A stretch of 53,645 nt of DNA from Bacteroidaceae bacterium (GCA_017622495.1 JAGAQY010000017.1:1-53645), one strand, 5' to 3'. Counted from the stretch's first letter, positions 14,904 to 26,495 are shown. The notes: generated by a model not told the origin, from the sequence alone. Numbers and translations are program-made.

Positions 14904-16259
14904 ATGGAGATTACATTGCAAAACGTGAGCGAAGTGAAAGGTATGCTCACCGTGAAGTTGGCAAAGGCCGACTATGAACCTAAAGTTGAAAAAGCACTGA
15001 AGACCTTCCGCCAGAAGGCCAATATGCCTGGCTTCCGCCCCGGCATGGTGCCCATGGGCCTCATCAAGAAGCAATACGGCTCGGCTATCAAGGCTGAGGA
15101 GATAAACAAGATGTTGCAGGAGGCTGTGTATGGCTACCTCAAGGAGAACAAGGTGGACATGCTGGGCGAGCCCCTGCCCAACGAGGACCAGCAGAAGACC
15201 ATCGACTTTGATACGATGGATGAGCTCGAGTTCCTCTACGACATCGCACTCGCACCCAAGTTTGACGCTACACTCACCGACAAGGATACCGTTCCCTACT
15301 ACACCATCACCGTATCGGACGAGATGGTAGACGGTCAGGTAAACATGTACACCCAGCGCAACGGCCGCTACGAGAAGGTAGAGGAGTATGCCGACAACGA
15401 CATGGTGAAGGGTCTGATGTGTCAGCTCGACGAGGCTGGCAACACCGTAGAGGGTGGCATCCAGGCTGAGGACGCAGTAGTACTGCCCAAGTATATGAAG
15501 AACGCTGCCCAGGCTGCTCTCTTCGAGGGAACCAAGGTGGGCGACGTTATCACCATCAACCCCCGCGAGGCTTACGAGGGCAACGAGGCTGAGCTCGCTT
15601 CACTGCTCAAGATCGGCAAGGAGGAGGCCGCTAACGTAAACGGCAACTTCAGCTACCAGATTAGCGAGATTACCCGCTACGTGCCCGGTGACCTCAACCA
15701 GGAGATCTTCGACCAGGTATATGGCGAGGGTGCTGTAAGCACTGAGGAGGAGTTCCGCGCTCGCGTGAAGGAGGACCTCACCCGCCAGTTTGTACCCGAG
15801 AGCGACTATAAGTTCCTCATCGACGTGCGCGAGTACCTCATGGGCCGCATCGGCGAGCTTAAGTTTGCCGACGACGTACTCAAGCGCATCATGCACATCA
15901 ACAACCCCGATAAGGGCGAGGAGTATGTGAACGAGCACTATGCCAACACCGTGAAGGAGCTCTCATGGCACCTCGTGAAGGAGCAGCTCGTAGAGAAGGC
16001 TGGCATCAAGATTGAGGAGAAAGACCTCGTGGAGCAGGCCAAGGAGAGCGTACGTGCACAGTTTGCCCAGTATGGCATGACCAATGTGCCCGATGATGTG
16101 CTCGCCAACTACGCTGCCGAGACATTGAAGAAGAAGGAGAACATGGAAAACCTCGTGAACCGCGCCATCGAGGTGCGCCTCGCTGCTGCCCTGAAGCAGG
16201 TGGTGAAGCTCGACGAGAAGAGCGTAAGCCTCGAGGAGTTCAACAAGATGTTTGAATAA
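14904..16259 (+). CDS. tig: Trigger factor
   Basis: A 451-aa ribosome-associated chaperone and peptidyl-prolyl isomerase for nascent chains. The N-terminal ribosome-binding signature GFRPG is at residues 43-47 (GFRPGMVP). A PPIase-like middle domain follows (about 150-250), diverged as in other Bacteroidetes, and the helical C-terminal arms run from about residue 260 to the end (FNKMFE). The start follows directly from the promoter at 14853. Its position before clpP and clpX is the common bacterial order, linking folding and proteolysis. Confidence 0.95.
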   Translation: MEITLQNVSEVKGMLTVKLAKADYEPKVEKALKTFRQKANMPGFRPGMVPMGLIKKQYGSAIKAEEINKMLQEAVYGYLKENKVDMLGEPLPNEDQQKTIDFDTMDELEFLYDIALAPKFDATLTDKDTVPYYTITVSDEMVDGQVNMYTQRNGRYEKVEEYADNDMVKGLMCQLDEAGNTVEGGIQAEDAVVLPKYMKNAAQAALFEGTKVGDVITINPREAYEGNEAELASLLKIGKEEAANVNGNFSYQISEITRYVPGDLNQEIFDQVYGEGAVSTEEEFRARVKEDLTRQFVPESDYKFLIDVREYLMGRIGELKFADDVLKRIMHINNPDKGEEYVNEHYANTVKELSWHLVKEQLVEKAGIKIEEKDLVEQAKESVRAQFAQYGMTNVPDDVLANYAAETLKKKENMENLVNRAIEVRLAAALKQVVKLDEKSVSLEEFNKMFE

Positions 16260-16347
16260 AAACTAAGAACCCATTTGAGGTTTTACCGTAGAGATATGGT
16301 TTTATGTACTTTTCGGATTATCTGAGGCCATTTTTGGCATCTTTACC

Positions 16348-16392
16348 CTCTCGCGCTTTGCAAATAGACCACTATTTGCTGCATCGCGAGAG
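16348..16392. other. Nested hairpin in the tig-clpP gap
   Basis: CTCTCGCG (16348-16355) pairs with CGCGAGAG (16385-16392), and inside it GCAAATA (16360-16366) pairs with TATTTGC (16373-16379) around a 6-nt loop. There is no T-run after it, so it is not a simple terminator. It lies in the 408-bp gap 16260-16667, which otherwise holds a terminator (16497) and AT-rich words of the AATTGACAATT type. Confidence 0.6.
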
Positions 16393-16496
16393 TGCAAATC
16401 TACTCAAAAACATCTCTCAGCTAAACTCGAAATAAAACTTCAAATAGGTTCTTGCGGCAGAACGTTTCGCCTACGAAACTTGTTATAATATAGGAA

Positions 16497-16530
16497 AAGA
16501 CGGTTTGGCGTAGGCCAGCCGTCTTTTTTA
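16497..16530 (+). terminator. Terminator after tig
   Basis: AAGACGG (16497-16503) pairs with CCGTCTT (16519-16525), with extra GGC/GCC pairing in the loop region, followed by TTTTT. Confidence 0.8.
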
Positions 16531-16667
16531 ATTGATAATTGACAATTGATAATTGACAATTAACCTCGTTGAAGTTGCGTGCAACTTTGACAATTAGGCA
16601 TAGTTTTTGTTTTGGCACGATTTTTGATAATTCAGAATTGAGAACTAATAATTCAGAATTTATAGGC

Positions 16668-17330
16668 ATGAACGATTTCAAGAAATACGCCACCAAGCAC
16701 CTTGGCATGAACAGTATGGTGCTCGACGATGTACTCAAGGCCCAGAGCCAGTACCTCAACCCCTATATCCTCGAAGAGCGTCAGCTCAACGTGACGCAGA
16801 TGGACGTGTTCTCGCGCCTGATGATGGACCGTATCATCTTCCTCGGCACGCAGATTGACGACTACACTGCCAACACCCTGCAGGCCCAGCTGCTCTACCT
16901 CGACTCGGTAGACAATGGCAAAGACATATCCATCTACATCAACTCGCCCGGCGGCTCGGTATATGCCGGACTGGGTATCTATGACACCATGCAGTTTATC
17001 TCGAGCGATGTGGCCACCATCTGCACCGGTATGGCTGCCAGCATGGCTGCCGTGCTGCTCGTGGCAGGTGCTGAAGGCAAGCGCTCGGCACTACCCCACA
17101 GTCGTGTGATGATACACCAGCCCCTGGGCGGTGTGCAGGGACAGGCCAGCGACATCGAGATTACTGCCCGCGAGATACAGAAGCTCAAGCACGAGCTCTA
17201 CACCATCATCGCCGACCACTCGCACACCCCCTTCGACAAGGTGTGGGCCGATAGCGACCGCGACTACTGGATGACTGCCCAAGAGGCCAAGGAATACGGA
17301 ATGATTGATCAGGTGTTGATGAGAAAATAA
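16668..17330 (+). CDS. clpP: ATP-dependent Clp protease proteolytic subunit
   Basis: A 220-aa serine protease with the catalytic triad visible: Ser125 in GMAASMAA, His150 in VMIHQPLGG and Asp199 in DRDYWM. The oxyanion segment SPGGSVYAG is also present. The start at 16668 (MNDFKKYA) is preferred; the 33 extra codons upstream run through AT-rich non-coding words. ClpP forms a barrel of two seven-subunit rings and degrades substrates delivered by ClpX, encoded next, 130 bp downstream. Confidence 0.95.
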   Translation: MNDFKKYATKHLGMNSMVLDDVLKAQSQYLNPYILEERQLNVTQMDVFSRLMMDRIIFLGTQIDDYTANTLQAQLLYLDSVDNGKDISIYINSPGGSVYAGLGIYDTMQFISSDVATICTGMAASMAAVLLVAGAEGKRSALPHSRVMIHQPLGGVQGQASDIEITAREIQKLKHELYTIIADHSHTPFDKVWADSDRDYWMTAQEAKEYGMIDQVLMRK

Positions 17331-17460
17331 GATTAGGAGATAAATGGAGTAAGAAGGAGATAAATGGAGGTAAATGCCGAATGCCTTGCACGCGAAAAAA
17401 CATTTGGCATTTAACTCCCCCAAAGCGCAAGCGCTATCTCCCTTTAACTCCCCTACAATT

Positions 17461-18705
17461 ATGGCAAAACAACAACGACAACACTGCAGCTTCTGCGGGC
17501 GTCCCGACACCGAGGTGGGTATGCTCATCGCCGGTGTCAGCGGATATATCTGCAACGAGTGTGCCGAGCAAGCCTACGAGATAGCTCGCGAAACGATGCA
17601 GCACAGCAAGAAGGGCGGTAAGGCAGGCGACCTCGACTTGAAGAGTCTGCCCAAGCCCCAAGAGATAAAGGCCTTCCTCGACCAGTATGTCATCGGTCAG
17701 GACGATGCCAAGCGATACCTCTCGGTATCGGTGTACAACCACTACAAGCGTCTCATGCAGGAGGACAAGGCCGATGAGGTGGAGATAGAGAAGAGCAACA
17801 TCATCATCGTGGGCAGCACCGGTACGGGCAAAACGCTGCTGGCACGCACCATTGCCAAGCTGCTCAAGGTGCCCTTCACCATCGTGGATGCCACGGTGCT
17901 CACCGAAGCTGGCTACGTGGGCGAAGACATCGAGAGTATCCTCACCCGACTGCTTCAGGTGGCTGACTATGACGTGAAGGCTGCCGAGCGAGGCATTGTA
18001 TTCATTGACGAAATTGATAAGATAGCCCGCAAGAGTGACAATCCCTCCATCACGCGCGACGTGAGCGGTGAGGGTGTGCAGCAGGGGTTGCTCAAGTTGC
18101 TCGAGGGCTCTGTCGTGAACGTGCCTCCCCAGGGTGGGCGCAAGCACCCCGAGCAGAAGATGATAGCCGTAGACACGAAGAATATCCTCTTCATCTGTGG
18201 CGGAGCCTTCGACGGCATAGAGAAGAAGATTGCCCAGCGCCTCAACACCCACGTGGTGGGTTACAGCTCGGTGCAGAACACGCTCCGTATCGACAAGGAG
18301 AACATGATGCAGTATATCTCGCCGCAAGACCTCAAGAGCTTCGGCCTCATCCCCGAGATTATCGGCCGCATGCCTGTGCTCACCTACCTCAACCCCCTGT
18401 CACGAGAGGCGCTGCTGGCTATCCTCACCGAACCGAAGAACGCCATTGTGAAGCAGTATGTGAAGCTCTTCGAGATGGATGGTGTGGAGCTCACCTTCGC
18501 TCCCGAGGTGTATGAGTACATTGTGGACAAGGCCATCGAGTTCAAGCTCGGTGCCCGTGGCCTGCGCAGCATTGTGGAGAGCATCATGATGGATGCCATG
18601 TTTGACATCCCCACACGTGGCGACAAGCACTTCGAAGTCACACTCGACTACGCCCGCAGCCAGATGGAGAAGTCAAATCTCGGACGTCTGCAGGCTGCAG
18701 AGTAG
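17461..18705 (+). CDS. clpX: ATP-dependent Clp protease ATP-binding subunit
   Basis: A 414-aa AAA+ unfoldase. The N-terminal zinc-binding domain has Cys9, Cys12, Cys31 and Cys34. The Walker A motif GSTGTGKT is near residue 119, with Walker B ([12 protein letters not shown]) and sensor motifs following. The start at 17461 is chosen because the zinc domain begins there; the upstream in-frame stretch is not conserved-looking. It ends with TAG, which shows that TAG is a normal stop in this genome. ClpX feeds unfolded substrates to ClpP. Confidence 0.95.
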   Translation: MAKQQRQHCSFCGRPDTEVGMLIAGVSGYICNECAEQAYEIARETMQHSKKGGKAGDLDLKSLPKPQEIKAFLDQYVIGQDDAKRYLSVSVYNHYKRLMQEDKADEVEIEKSNIIIVGSTGTGKTLLARTIAKLLKVPFTIVDATVLTEAGYVGEDIESILTRLLQVADYDVKAAERGIVFIDEIDKIARKSDNPSITRDVSGEGVQQGLLKLLEGSVVNVPPQGGRKHPEQKMIAVDTKNILFICGGAFDGIEKKIAQRLNTHVVGYSSVQNTLRIDKENMMQYISPQDLKSFGLIPEIIGRMPVLTYLNPLSREALLAILTEPKNAIVKQYVKLFEMDGVELTFAPEVYEYIVDKAIEFKLGARGLRSIVESIMMDAMFDIPTRGDKHFEVTLDYARSQMEKSNLGRLQAAE

Positions 18706-18741
18706 GGTAGGCACTGGTGTCCCTTTTTAATATGACATGTT

Positions 18742-18776
18742 ATTTGCGCGGCTTTTGTAAAAAAAGTCGCGCAAAT
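18742..18776. terminator. Hairpin between clpX and recQ
   Basis: ATTTGCGCG (18742-18750) pairs perfectly with CGCGCAAAT (18768-18776), with CTTTT/AAAAG pairing inside. It is followed by GTTTGTATATTT and probably ends the clpPX transcript. Confidence 0.55.
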
Positions 18777-18777
18777 G

Positions 18778-18810
18778 TTTGTATATTTCGAAAACTTGTT
18801 ATTAACTTTG
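18778..18810 (+). promoter_or_regulatory. Promoter of recQ
   Basis: TTTG at 18778-18781, a 21-bp spacer and TAACTTTG at 18803-18810 fit the Bacteroidetes consensus. The leader to the ATG at 18867 would be about 50 bases. Confidence 0.7.
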
Positions 18811-18866
18811 TGTTGCTCCTCATCGGGGGCTTAGTGTAGAGTCACCGATAAGAGGTACATAAAGTT

Positions 18867-21053
18867 ATGGATAGAACAAAGATAGACCTTTCGGAAGTAC
18901 TGAAGATGCACTTTGGATTCGATACGTTCAAAGGCGACCAAGAGGCCATTATTCGTAATGTTCTCGCAGGGAACGACACGTTTGTACTGATGCCTACGGG
19001 TGGAGGCAAATCGCTGTGCTACCAGTTGCCCTCGCTGATTATGGAGGGTACGGCTATCGTTATCTCTCCGCTCATCGCTCTGATGAAGAATCAGGTGGAC
19101 GCTATCCGTAACTATAGCGAAGAGGATGGTGTGGCGCATTTCCTCAACTCGTCGCTCAACAAGTCTGCCATCGAGCAAGTCAAGGCCGATGTCATATCAG
19201 GCAAAACAAAATTGCTGTATGTGGCTCCTGAATCGCTCACCAAGGAGGAGAACGTGGAGTTTCTCCGATCGGTGAAGATATCGTTCTATGCCATTGATGA
19301 GGCTCACTGTATCTCGGAGTGGGGGCACGACTTTCGTCCCGAATACCGCAAGATACGCCCTATCATCAATGAGATATGCAAAGCCCCTGTCATAGCACTT
19401 ACGGCTACAGCTACGCACAAGGTACGCGACGACATCAAGAAAAACCTTGCCATAACAGGTGCTCAGGAGTTTTGCTCCTCGTTCAACCGCCCCAACCTCT
19501 ATTATGAGGTGCGTCCGAAGACGAAGAATGTAGATCATGATATCGTACGCTTTATCAAAGGGCAGGAGGGCAAGTCGGGTATCATCTACTGCCTGAGCCG
19601 TAAGAAGGTGGAGGAGTTGGCCGAGGTGCTAAAAGCCAATGACATATCGGCGGCGGCATACCATGCTGGCATGGATTCGGCGATACGTTCACAGACGCAA
19701 GATGACTTCATCATGGAGCGCATTGATGTTATCGTGGCTACCATAGCCTTTGGTATGGGTATCGACAAACCGGATGTGCGCTATGTAATCCATTACGACA
19801 TACCCAAGAGCCTCGAAGGATATTATCAGGAGACAGGCCGTGGTGGACGTGATGGCGGCGAAGGACGCTGTATAGCTTTTTATAGTAATAAAGACTTACA
19901 TAAATTAGAGAAATTCCTCGAGGGGAAGCCTATAGCTGAGCAGGACATAGGCAAACAGCTGCTACAGGAGACTACGGCCTATTGCGAGTCTTCGGTATGC
20001 AGACGCAAATTGCTGCTTCACTATTTCGGCGAATCATATGACGAGGAGAATTGTGGAAATTGTGATAACTGTTTAAATCCAAAGAAACAGGTGGAAGCTC
20101 AAGAATTATTGTGTACACTCCTTGAGACGGTGATTGCCGTGAAGGAGAATTTTAAGTCGGATTATTTGTTGAATGTGATTCTCGGTAAAGAGACTGCCGA
20201 GGTTCTTGCCCATCAGCATGATGAGCTGGAGACCTTTGGTACAGGTGCTGGTGATGACGAGAAGACTTGGAACGCTGTAATACGACAGGCCCTGATAGCT
20301 GGGTATATAGAGAAAGATGTAGAAAACTACGGTACCATAAAGATGACGGCTGCAGGTAAGAAGTACCTGAAGAAACCAACGTCATTTAAGATTGTGGAAG
20401 ATCGAGACTTTGAAGAGGAAGAGAATGAAGAGATACCCATGCGCGGTGGTGGCACAGTGGTGGTAGACCCGGCATTGTTCTCGATGCTGAAAGACCTGCG
20501 CAAGAAGGTGTCGAAGAAGCATAACTTGCCTCCTTATGTGATATTCCAGGATCCCTCATTGGAGGCTATGGCCACTACATATCCGATAACGATTGACGAA
20601 CTGAAGAATATTCCTGGAGTGGGCGAAGGAAAGGCTAAACGCTATGGCCAGGAGTTTGTTGACCTCATACGCCGCCATGTGGAGGAGAATGAGATAGAAC
20701 GCCCCGAAGATATGCGTGTGCGCACTGTGGCAAACAAGTCGAAAATGAAGGTCAGCATCATACAGAGCATCGACCGAAAGGTGGCACTTGATGACATAGC
20801 GCTGGCCAAAGGTATCGAGTTTGACGAACTGCTCGATGAGGTAGAGAGCATCGTGTATTCAGGTACGAAGCTCAATATAGACTACTTCCTCGAAGAAGTG
20901 CTCGATGATGATAAGGTAGATGATATCTACGAATACTTCAAGGAATCTGAAACCGACGACATTGATGAAGCTATCGATGAACTGGGCGATGACTACTCCG
21001 AAGAGGAGATTCGTCTTGTGCGCATAAAGTTTATCAGCGAAATGGCCAATTGA
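18867..21053 (+). CDS. recQ: ATP-dependent DNA helicase RecQ
   Basis: A 728-aa superfamily 2 helicase. Walker A is MPTGGGKS (Lys48), the DEAH box lies in AIDEAHCISEWGHDFRPEY, and the helicase C-terminal half has QETGRGGRDG. The zinc-binding cysteines lie in ESSVCRRKLLLHYFGE and CGNCDNC. An HRDC domain follows near residue 540-620 (LRKKVSKKHNLPPYVIFQD ... NIPGVGEGKAKRYG). The last 100 residues form an acidic extension. RecQ unwinds branched DNA during recombination repair. It has its own promoter and terminator. Confidence 0.95.
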   Translation: MDRTKIDLSEVLKMHFGFDTFKGDQEAIIRNVLAGNDTFVLMPTGGGKSLCYQLPSLIMEGTAIVISPLIALMKNQVDAIRNYSEEDGVAHFLNSSLNKSAIEQVKADVISGKTKLLYVAPESLTKEENVEFLRSVKISFYAIDEAHCISEWGHDFRPEYRKIRPIINEICKAPVIALTATATHKVRDDIKKNLAITGAQEFCSSFNRPNLYYEVRPKTKNVDHDIVRFIKGQEGKSGIIYCLSRKKVEELAEVLKANDISAAAYHAGMDSAIRSQTQDDFIMERIDVIVATIAFGMGIDKPDVRYVIHYDIPKSLEGYYQETGRGGRDGGEGRCIAFYSNKDLHKLEKFLEGKPIAEQDIGKQLLQETTAYCESSVCRRKLLLHYFGESYDEENCGNCDNCLNPKKQVEAQELLCTLLETVIAVKENFKSDYLLNVILGKETAEVLAHQHDELETFGTGAGDDEKTWNAVIRQALIAGYIEKDVENYGTIKMTAAGKKYLKKPTSFKIVEDRDFEEEENEEIPMRGGGTVVVDPALFSMLKDLRKKVSKKHNLPPYVIFQDPSLEAMATTYPITIDELKNIPGVGEGKAKRYGQEFVDLIRRHVEENEIERPEDMRVRTVANKSKMKVSIIQSIDRKVALDDIALAKGIEFDELLDEVESIVYSGTKLNIDYFLEEVLDDDKVDDIYEYFKESETDDIDEAIDELGDDYSEEEIRLVRIKFISEMAN

Positions 21054-21061
21054 TTGTATAT

Positions 21062-21096
21062 GGAGTTGGGGAATTGAAATTCCTTGACTCCTTTTT
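21062..21096 (+). terminator. Terminator after recQ
   Basis: GGAGT pairs with ACTCC and GGAATT with AATTCC in one stem, followed by TTTTT at 21092-21096. Confidence 0.7.
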
Positions 21097-21126
21097 GAAT
21101 AGGCGTGCAATATTTGTCAATAAAAA

Positions 21127-21158
21127 TTTTAAAGTTTAAGGGAAAAAGTGTAAATTTG
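21127..21158 (+). promoter_or_regulatory. Promoter of guaB
   Basis: TAAATTTG at 21151-21158 is a perfect -7 box. The best -33 candidate, TTTT at 21127-21130 with 20-bp spacing, is weak. The leader would be about 25 bases. Confidence 0.55.
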
Positions 21159-21177
21159 CACGCAATAAATTACGTAA

Positions 21178-22665
<1,488 letters not shown>

Positions 22666-22691
22666 TGTAGACATCATGTAAGATATAAGTG

Positions 22692-22734
22692 GGACCTGAT
22701 TCTGCTGAGGTGGAATCAGGCCTTTTGTTTTTTG
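22692..22734 (+). terminator. Terminator after guaB
   Basis: GGACCTGATTC pairs with GAATCAGGCC around a G/T-rich loop, followed by TTTTGTTTTTTG. It ends six bases before the next start codon. Confidence 0.8.
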
Positions 22735-22739
22735 TATAT

Positions 22740-23480
22740 ATGTTTAATTTCAAGCAGTTTGCAATTCGTCAAGAACATTGCGCCATGAAGGTCGGCACCG
22801 ATGGTGTGCTGCTCGGAGCATGGGCGCGTGTGGCTCATTGTTCCCATATCCTGGATGTGGGGACAGGAACGGGACTTGTTGCCTTGATGGCTGCTCAGCG
22901 CAGTGGTGCCCATATCGTGGCCATAGACCTCGATGCAGATGCTGTGAGGCAAGCTGCCGAGAATATAGCATCCTCGCCATGGAGCAATCGTATACGGGTG
23001 GTGAAGGCCGATGTTAGGGCCGTGAACTGTGAGGAATTATTGGTGGATGGCAAGGCCGGTGATGCTACGTTGCAGGCCTCTTTGGCCTTTGATGCCCTTC
23101 TCTGCAACCCGCCATATTTCGAGAACTCGCTGAAGAGTCCAGATGCGGCACGTACTATGGCTCGGCATACCGATACGCTTAGCTTCGATGAACTGGCACA
23201 GAGTGCTTCTCGTTTGCTGACGTCCCAAGGCGAACTTTCGGTGGTGATCCCTTATGACCGTGTGGCAGATATGACAGTCAGTGCTGCATGCTACGGGCTA
23301 TTTGCCACGCGGCAAACCATTGTTGTGCCTGTGGAAGGAGGGAAACCCAAGCGGATGCTGATGGCTTTTACGCGGCACGGAGCGACTCATACACCTGGGA
23401 CATTGTGCATACATGATCAGCAACGCAATTATACGCCTGAGTACGTACAGTTGGTGAAAGAATTCTATCTAAAGATGTAG
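22740..23480 (+). CDS. tRNA1(Val) A37 N6-methyltransferase (TrmN6/YfiC-like)
   Basis: A 246-aa Rossmann-fold methyltransferase. It has the N-terminal segment MKVGTDGVLLGAW, the SAM motif ILDVGTGTGLVALMAAQR, and the N6-adenine catalytic motif NPPY at residues 123-126 (LLCNPPYFENSLKSPD). This order is that of TrmN6, which methylates A37 of tRNA-Val. Two tRNA-Val(UAC) genes lie in the same window, though far away. The start at 22740 follows the guaB terminator directly, so the promoter must overlap that hairpin, or read-through is used. Confidence 0.85.
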   Translation: MFNFKQFAIRQEHCAMKVGTDGVLLGAWARVAHCSHILDVGTGTGLVALMAAQRSGAHIVAIDLDADAVRQAAENIASSPWSNRIRVVKADVRAVNCEELLVDGKAGDATLQASLAFDALLCNPPYFENSLKSPDAARTMARHTDTLSFDELAQSASRLLTSQGELSVVIPYDRVADMTVSAACYGLFATRQTIVVPVEGGKPKRMLMAFTRHGATHTPGTLCIHDQQRNYTPEYVQLVKEFYLKM

Positions 23481-23565
23481 ATATTTGTATCTATAAACAA
23501 TATGGGCAGTTTGGTTGTTGTACGTCGTGGTTATATGTTATTAAAGCCTAAACCGACAAGAGACA

Positions 23566-24753
23566 ATGAATCTGCTACGTAAACGTATGGCGCGTTATGA
23601 CCTGCCACAACGCATCAAGGAGAAAGGGGTATATCCCTATTTTCGCAGTATAGAGAGTAAACAGGACACAGAGGTGCTGATGAATGGCCGTAAGGTGCTG
23701 ATGTTCGGCTCTAACTCTTATCTGGGTCTTACCAATCATCCACGTGTAGTGGAAGCAGCTATTGAGGCTACGCGTAAGTATGGTACGGGATGTGCGGGGT
23801 CGCGCTTCCTCAACGGCACTATCGACCTGCATCTGCAGCTTGAGCATGAGTTGGCCCAGTGGGTGGGTAAGGAGGATGTGATGGTCTATTCCACGGGATT
23901 CCAAGTTAATCTTGGGGTGGTGTCTTGTGTGACAGGACGTGAAGACTATGTCATTTGTGATGAGTTGGATCACGCTTCTATTGTGGAGGGTCGTAGGCTC
24001 TCCTTTTCTACACCACGGAAATTTCGACATGGCGATATGCAGTCGCTCGAACGCGAACTGGCACGATGCAATCCCGAAGCTATCAAACTCATCGTCACTG
24101 ATGGAGTGTTCTCTATGGAGGGCGATATCGCCCGTCTGCCCGAGATTGTGAGCCTTGCACACAAGTACAATGCCAATATCATGGTGGATGAAGCGCATGG
24201 CTTCGGAGTTTTGGGGCGTGGCGGGCGCGGTACCTGTCACCACTTCGGCGTAGCCGATGATGTGGACCTCATCATGGGTACCTTTAGTAAGTCGTTTGCT
24301 TCGATAGGCGGATTTATCGCTTCTGATCGTGATACCATCAACTATCTGCGCCACAACTCGCGCTCATATATCTTTAGCGCTTCGCTCACTCCTGCCGCCA
24401 CGGCTGCTGCCTTGGAAGCACTGCATATCATGCAGGAGGAACCTGAACGTATAGAGCACCTGTGGCAACTCACACGCTATGCCATTGAGGGGTTCCGTGC
24501 CTTGGGCTTTGAGACAGGAGCTACGCAGACACCTATCATCCCCCTTTATGTACGCGATATGGACAAAACCTTCCAAGTTACCCGTATGCTCTTCGACGAA
24601 GGTGTCTTCGTAAACCCCGTAGTGCCGCCCGCCTGTGCCAGTGGCGATACGCTCATACGTTTCTCGCTGATGGCCACTCACACTAAGGCACAGGTCGACT
24701 TGGCCTTTGAAAAGATGCTAAAATGCTTCAAAGCACTTGAAATTTTTGGTTGA
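23566..24753 (+). CDS. spt: Serine palmitoyltransferase, sphingolipid synthesis
   Basis: A 395-aa PLP enzyme of the alpha-oxoamine synthase family. It has GSNSYLGLTNHP, the cofactor-contact segment DELDHASIVEG, VDEAHGFGVLG, and the Schiff-base lysine in GTFSKSFASIGG (near residue 243). These features and its length match bacterial SPT more closely than KBL or BioF. SPT joins serine and an acyl-CoA/ACP to give 3-ketosphinganine, the first step of the sphingolipids found in Bacteroidales. No other sphingolipid gene is adjacent. KBL or BioF is the main alternative. Confidence 0.8.
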   Translation: MNLLRKRMARYDLPQRIKEKGVYPYFRSIESKQDTEVLMNGRKVLMFGSNSYLGLTNHPRVVEAAIEATRKYGTGCAGSRFLNGTIDLHLQLEHELAQWVGKEDVMVYSTGFQVNLGVVSCVTGREDYVICDELDHASIVEGRRLSFSTPRKFRHGDMQSLERELARCNPEAIKLIVTDGVFSMEGDIARLPEIVSLAHKYNANIMVDEAHGFGVLGRGGRGTCHHFGVADDVDLIMGTFSKSFASIGGFIASDRDTINYLRHNSRSYIFSASLTPAATAAALEALHIMQEEPERIEHLWQLTRYAIEGFRALGFETGATQTPIIPLYVRDMDKTFQVTRMLFDEGVFVNPVVPPACASGDTLIRFSLMATHTKAQVDLAFEKMLKCFKALEIFG

Positions 24754-24776
24754 TTGCGTTGTAATGACTATTTTTG
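24745..24776 (+). promoter_or_regulatory. Promoter of the POT transporter gene
   Basis: TTTG at 24745-24748, a 20-bp spacer and TATTTTTG at 24769-24776. The -33 lies in the last codons of spt. The leader is about 37 bases. Confidence 0.7.
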
Positions 24777-24819
24777 CACCGTAAATGCAATAATATTCAC
24801 TAATTAATAACGCAATTTT

Positions 24820-26475
24820 ATGTTTGAAGGACAACCAAAAGGGCTTTATGCATTAGCTTTGGCGAACACAGGTGAACGCTTTGGCTACTACACGATGCTT
24901 GCAATTTTCACTCTCTTCTTGCAGGCGAAGTTCGGATTCTCAGCTGCTGAGGCCGGACAGTTTTATTCAATTTTCTTGGCAGGTGTATACTTCCTGCCCA
25001 TGGTAGGTGGTATCTTAGCCGACAAGTATGGCTACGGAAAGATGGTCACCATTGGTATTTTCATCATGTTCCTTGGCTACGCGCTGCTCGCTATCCCTAC
25101 AGGTGCAGATACCATGGGCTTGGTTATGATGATTGGTGCGTTGGCATTGATTGCCTTGGGTACTGGCCTTTTCAAAGGTAACCTCCAGGTGATGGTAGGT
25201 AACCTCTATGACGAGAGCAAATACTCAACTCGCCGTGACTCAGGATTCTCACTTTTCTACATGGCTATTAATATCGGTGCGATGTTTGCTCCTACCGCAG
25301 CTACCGCAGTGACCAACTGGATTCTCGGTAAGGCAAACTTAAGCTACCATGCACGTATCCCCGAATTGGCACACAACTTCCTCGATGGCACCATCACTCC
25401 TGAGAACCTCGCCACATTGGGACGTTTGCAAGCTGAGCAGGGCTATGTAGGACCTATGCCCGAGTTCTGTCAAGCATATCTCGACCAATTGTCACAGGCC
25501 TACCACTACGGTTTTGCAGTAGCATGCATCTCATTGATTGCCTCTATTGCAATCTACTATGGCTTCCGTGGAACATTCAAGCATGCCGACTACAATGCCA
25601 AGACCCAGCCCAAGACTGGTGATGTTGCAGTAGAAGAACTGACTCCGAAACAGACAAAGGACCGCCTCGTAGCTCTCGTTCTCGTGTACATCGTGGTGCT
25701 CTTCTTCTGGATGGCCTTCCACCAGAACGGTGCTACACTGACTTTCTTCGCGCGTGACTATACACTGCCTTATGCTACCGGCTTCATGAGCCTTGGTATC
25801 AGCGTGTGGAACCTCGCCTTGGCAGCCATCTTCGTATATGCTTTGTTCGGTGTATTCCAAAACAAGAACAAGTTCCTTCCCGGTACCATAGCTGTAATCT
25901 GCTTGGGCTTCCTTGTATTCCAGTATATCGGTTTGCCCGAGTCTACTCCTATTCTGCCTCAAATCTTTCAGCAGTTCAACCCCTTCTTCGTGGTAGCCTT
26001 GACTCCCGTATCAATGGCAGTGTTTAGCTCATTGGCCAAGAAAGGCAAGGAGCCTTCTGCACCCCGAAAGATTGGCTTAGGTATGCTTATCGCAGCTCTT
26101 GGCTTCGTTATCATGGCCGTTGCATCTATTGGTCAGCCCAACCCCACCGCTCTCAGCGCTGGTGCCGAGGCTAACCTCGTATCACCCAATTGGCTTATCT
26201 CTACATACCTCGTACTTACCTTTGGCGAATTGTTGCTGTCACCGATGGGTATCTCATTCGTGACCAAGGTGGCGCCTCCCAAGTACAAGGGCTTGATGAT
26301 GGGTGGATGGTTTGCAGCCACGGCAATTGGTAACTATCTCACCGTTATCGGCCCCACCTTGTGGGACAAGAACATCCCCCTCTGGGTGCTTTGGGCTGTA
26401 ATGATTGGTGTATGTCTCGTATCATTCATCTTCATTTTCTCTATCATGAAGAAGCTTGAGGCCGTAGCTAAGTAA
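24820..26475 (+). CDS. POT/PTR2-family proton-coupled peptide transporter
   Basis: A 551-aa major facilitator with 12-14 membrane segments. The N-terminal NTGERFGYYTMLAIFTLFL carries the E-x-x-E-R-F-x-Y-Y signature of proton-dependent oligopeptide transporters, and GTGLFKGNLQVMVGNLYD is the second PTR2 signature. A hydrophilic loop of about 60 residues lies near position 185-215. The expected role is uptake of di- and tripeptides with protons. It has its own promoter and a strong terminator at 26496. Confidence 0.9.
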   Translation: MFEGQPKGLYALALANTGERFGYYTMLAIFTLFLQAKFGFSAAEAGQFYSIFLAGVYFLPMVGGILADKYGYGKMVTIGIFIMFLGYALLAIPTGADTMGLVMMIGALALIALGTGLFKGNLQVMVGNLYDESKYSTRRDSGFSLFYMAINIGAMFAPTAATAVTNWILGKANLSYHARIPELAHNFLDGTITPENLATLGRLQAEQGYVGPMPEFCQAYLDQLSQAYHYGFAVACISLIASIAIYYGFRGTFKHADYNAKTQPKTGDVAVEELTPKQTKDRLVALVLVYIVVLFFWMAFHQNGATLTFFARDYTLPYATGFMSLGISVWNLALAAIFVYALFGVFQNKNKFLPGTIAVICLGFLVFQYIGLPESTPILPQIFQQFNPFFVVALTPVSMAVFSSLAKKGKEPSAPRKIGLGMLIAALGFVIMAVASIGQPNPTALSAGAEANLVSPNWLISTYLVLTFGELLLSPMGISFVTKVAPPKYKGLMMGGWFAATAIGNYLTVIGPTLWDKNIPLWVLWAVMIGVCLVSFIFIFSIMKKLEAVAK

Positions 26476-26495
26476 AGCTGCAAACAAATGAATAG

